From: JAUWVG01 sp964633715
GTDB taxonomy: Bacteria > Acidobacteriota > Aminicenantia > Aminicenantales > Aminicenantaceae
DNA: 64,000 nucleotides
Direction of reading: 5' to 3'
NCBI GenBank assembly: GCA_964633715.1
Contig: CAZWHQ010000018.1
Span: 1-64,000 of the forward strand
Part shown: positions 62,875 through 64,000 of the stretch, one piece after another
How positions within the stretch are numbered: position 1 is the first letter of the stretch
Layout: each line of letters begins with the position of its first letter
Made by a program: the position numbers and the translations under genes
Notes under the pieces: generated by a model
Databases searched by the model: none
Seen by the model: only the letters and a program-made list of their open reading frames with translations
What the model was told of the DNA's origin: nothing

Positions 62875-63288
62875 TCACTTGTTCAGCAATTTTTTTATAA
62901 GGGCGATGAGTTCATCAGCTTGGACGGGTTTATCTAAATAATCATCCGGCCCTTGCAGTCCTTGTTCGTTGAGATCAATGGCAAATCTGGATCCCGCTAT
63001 TTTCTTCACAGCTGAAACAAAAATGATGGGGGTATCTTTGAATTTTTCGTATTCTTTGGAAGTTTTGATATCATTACATAGAGAATATCCATCGAACATA
63101 CTGTCCATCATGATATCGAGAAGAATAAGATCGGGGTTTTCTGACAAAAGTTTCTCTTCGCCTTCCGAGGGATTACTGGCAGTGACGACACTGTATGGCG
63201 ATGATTCAAGCATCATAGTTGTTAGTTTAAGAAAGTCAGGATCGTCATCGATTATAAGGATTTTTGGATTTACTTTGTCTTTATTCAT
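62875..63288 (-). CDS. Single-domain response regulator receiver
   Basis: The protein has about 137 residues from ATG 63288. The frame opens at 63315, but AGAGGACAGA precedes 63288. ILIIDDDPDFLKLTTMMLES supplies the acidic pocket, LILLDIMMDSMFDG the phosphoacceptor Asp, and DDYLDKPVQADELIALI the conserved Lys. There is no output domain. It ends 13 bases before the kinase gene and is probably its phosphate acceptor. Confidence 0.88.
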   Translation of the reverse strand: MNKDKVNPKILIIDDDPDFLKLTTMMLESSPYSVVTASNPSEGEEKLLSENPDLILLDIMMDSMFDGYSLCNDIKTSKEYEKFKDTPIIFVSAVKKIAGSRFAIDLNEQGLQGPDDYLDKPVQADELIALIKKLLNK

Positions 63289-63643
63289 TCTGTCCTCTCT
63301 TATAATACATTTCAAAGGCTAGGTATTGCTCTCACTACAATAAGGAGAAATTTTTATGAAGTCAACATTTTCTCTCTCTCTTCGAAAAAATAATAATTTT
63401 CTCCGATTTATCTATTGACATGACGACAATATTCCTTTACTATTTCCCGTAATTATAAATAATTCAATACTTTACATATAATTACACTAGTATTTATAAT
63501 TACACTATTTATTATAATTTTTATAAGTTTTCGTGAATGGCTTCATTCAAGAATTTATCAGACACAACTTCCCTTTCTGTATTCTTTTCTACGTTTTTTT
63601 CTATTGGGGAGAAGTTTGTTGATCTGACGAAAAAAGGAGATTT
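63289..63643. other. Divergent intergenic region
   Basis: About 355 bases lie between the minus-strand receiver operon and the plus-strand HdrC-like gene. They are AT-rich and hold no gene I can see. Candidate promoters and repeats lie at 63415-63507 (separate entry). Confidence 0.7.
63415..63507 (+). promoter_or_regulatory. Tandem promoter-like elements and repeat before the HdrC-like gene
   Basis: TTGACA (63415-63420) and TACTAT (63438-63443) are 17 bases apart. A second set, TTTACA (63471-63476) and TATAAT (63495-63500), is 18 apart. A direct repeat TATAATTACACTA lies at 63477-63489 and 63495-63507, 18 bases from start to start, and may be a regulator site. By eye only. Confidence 0.45.
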
Positions 63644-64000
63644 ATGATGCCCCCCGAATCAATGCTTGTTCCGGACCACACCTGGATCCCAGAGATGGAC
63701 AAAAAGAGTGGGGAACGTGTTTCTGTCTGCTATCAGTGCAAGAGTTGTTCGAGCGGATGTCCTGTCAGCTTTGCCATGGACTATCAGCCCCATCAGATCA
63801 TCCATATGATCCGTATGGGACAAAAGGATGAGGTTTTAAAAAGCCGGTCCATTTGGATTTGTGCCTCATGTGAAACGTGCACTACGCGCTGCCCCAACAA
63901 CATCGATGTGGCCAAAATTATGGATTCGCTCAGGATGGCCTCCAAAAAGTCCGGTCTCAAGAAAGGAGACAAGCGTCCAGCCGCCTTCCACAACTCAGTT
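63644..64000 (+). CDS. HdrC-like heterodisulfide reductase subunit (partial)
   Basis: An open frame of 119 codons runs off the right edge. It starts MMPPESMLVPDHTWIP and has two [4Fe-4S] motifs, CYQCKSCSSGCPVSF and CASCETCTTRCPNNIDV, as in HdrC or related ferredoxin-like subunits. The ribosome site is AAAGGAG. Such genes usually precede hdrA/hdrB and mvh-type hydrogenase genes, which would suit hypA/hypB next door. The end is outside the window. Confidence 0.8.
   Translation, partial: MMPPESMLVPDHTWIPEMDKKSGERVSVCYQCKSCSSGCPVSFAMDYQPHQIIHMIRMGQKDEVLKSRSIWICASCETCTTRCPNNIDVAKIMDSLRMASKKSGLKKGDKRPAAFHNSV

Noticed and set aside
1..64000. CRISPR arrays, tRNA or rRNA genes
   Set aside because: I looked for regularly spaced direct repeats and for tRNA/rRNA-like stretches and saw none. 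A tRNAscan or covariance search could still find a divergent tRNA.

Overview
This window looks like a chromosomal segment of a Gram-negative, probably anaerobic bacterium. Outer-membrane evidence: a Wza-type exporter, several outer-membrane barrel proteins, a heptose-7-phosphate kinase, a heptosyltransferase-like GT9 enzyme and a Kdo/WaaP-type kinase. Anaerobic evidence: HypA/HypB nickel-hydrogenase maturation next to the start of an HdrC-like Fe-S protein. Small palindromes built on GTGGGGACTGTCCCCA and imperfect GAGATTGC..GCAATGAC repeats are scattered through it. I suspect an Aminicenantes/Acidobacteria-like or deltaproteobacterial-grade lineage, but the sequence alone does not settle this.

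Layout. (1) About 0.1-18 kb is a visibly AT-rich surface-polysaccharide cluster, all on the + strand. It holds capsule-type and GT4 glycosyltransferases, a Wzy-like polymerase, an acetamidino-sugar module (WbpG-type amidotransferase, HisH, HisF), and WbpE/WbpB/acetyltransferase genes for a 2,3-diamino uronic acid. It also holds methyltransferases and an alkaline-phosphatase-superfamily membrane protein. Several genes here are damaged: a frameshifted methyltransferase, a sulfotransferase with a stop and a frameshift, a 32-codon methyltransferase remnant, and a GT4 gene whose only sensible start is AUA. (2) 18-25.6 kb is a less AT-rich module: PglC/WcaJ-type sugar transferase, split transketolase, DegT aminotransferase, class III aminotransferase, methyltransferase and a WbpM/CapD-type 4,6-dehydratase. 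(3) 25.8-34 kb is the export machinery: outer-membrane barrel, Wza-like SLBB protein, Wzz/BY-kinase, CpsB-type PHP phosphatase, small exported protein, O-antigen polymerase/ligase and a TPR protein. (4) 34-48 kb carries TPR and AMIN proteins, LPS-core genes (heptose kinase, GT9, WaaP-type kinase), two further envelope enzymes, a nucleotide-sugar dehydrogenase (WbpA-like), an intact PIN/Phd toxin-antitoxin pair and a truncated HicA next to hicB. (5) 48-60 kb is mostly housekeeping: DUF1573, YggT, YggU, NupC, flippase-like protein, UspA, DprA, TopA, XerC, ComEA-like, RdgB, MgtC and a second copy of the TPR family. (6) 60-64 kb is a minus-strand operon for a response regulator, a heme-motif histidine kinase, HypB and HypA, divergent from an HdrC-like gene that runs off the right edge.

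How the genes fit together. The WbpA-like dehydrogenase, WbpB-like oxidase, WbpE-like aminotransferase and acetyltransferase could make UDP-GlcNAc(3NAc)A-type sugars. The WbpG/HisH/HisF trio could then convert an acetamido to an acetamidino group. The PglC-type transferase would start the lipid-linked repeat, the GTs extend it, Wzy polymerise it, and Wzz/Wza/BY-kinase/CpsB control length and export. No Wzx flippase and no WbpI-type epimerase are visible in the window. The most unusual elements are the transketolase plus double-aminotransferase cassette, the histidine kinase with CxxCH and CX4CH motifs beside hydrogenase genes, two periplasmic-domain to outer-membrane-barrel fusions, and the cluster of damaged genes in the AT-rich part.
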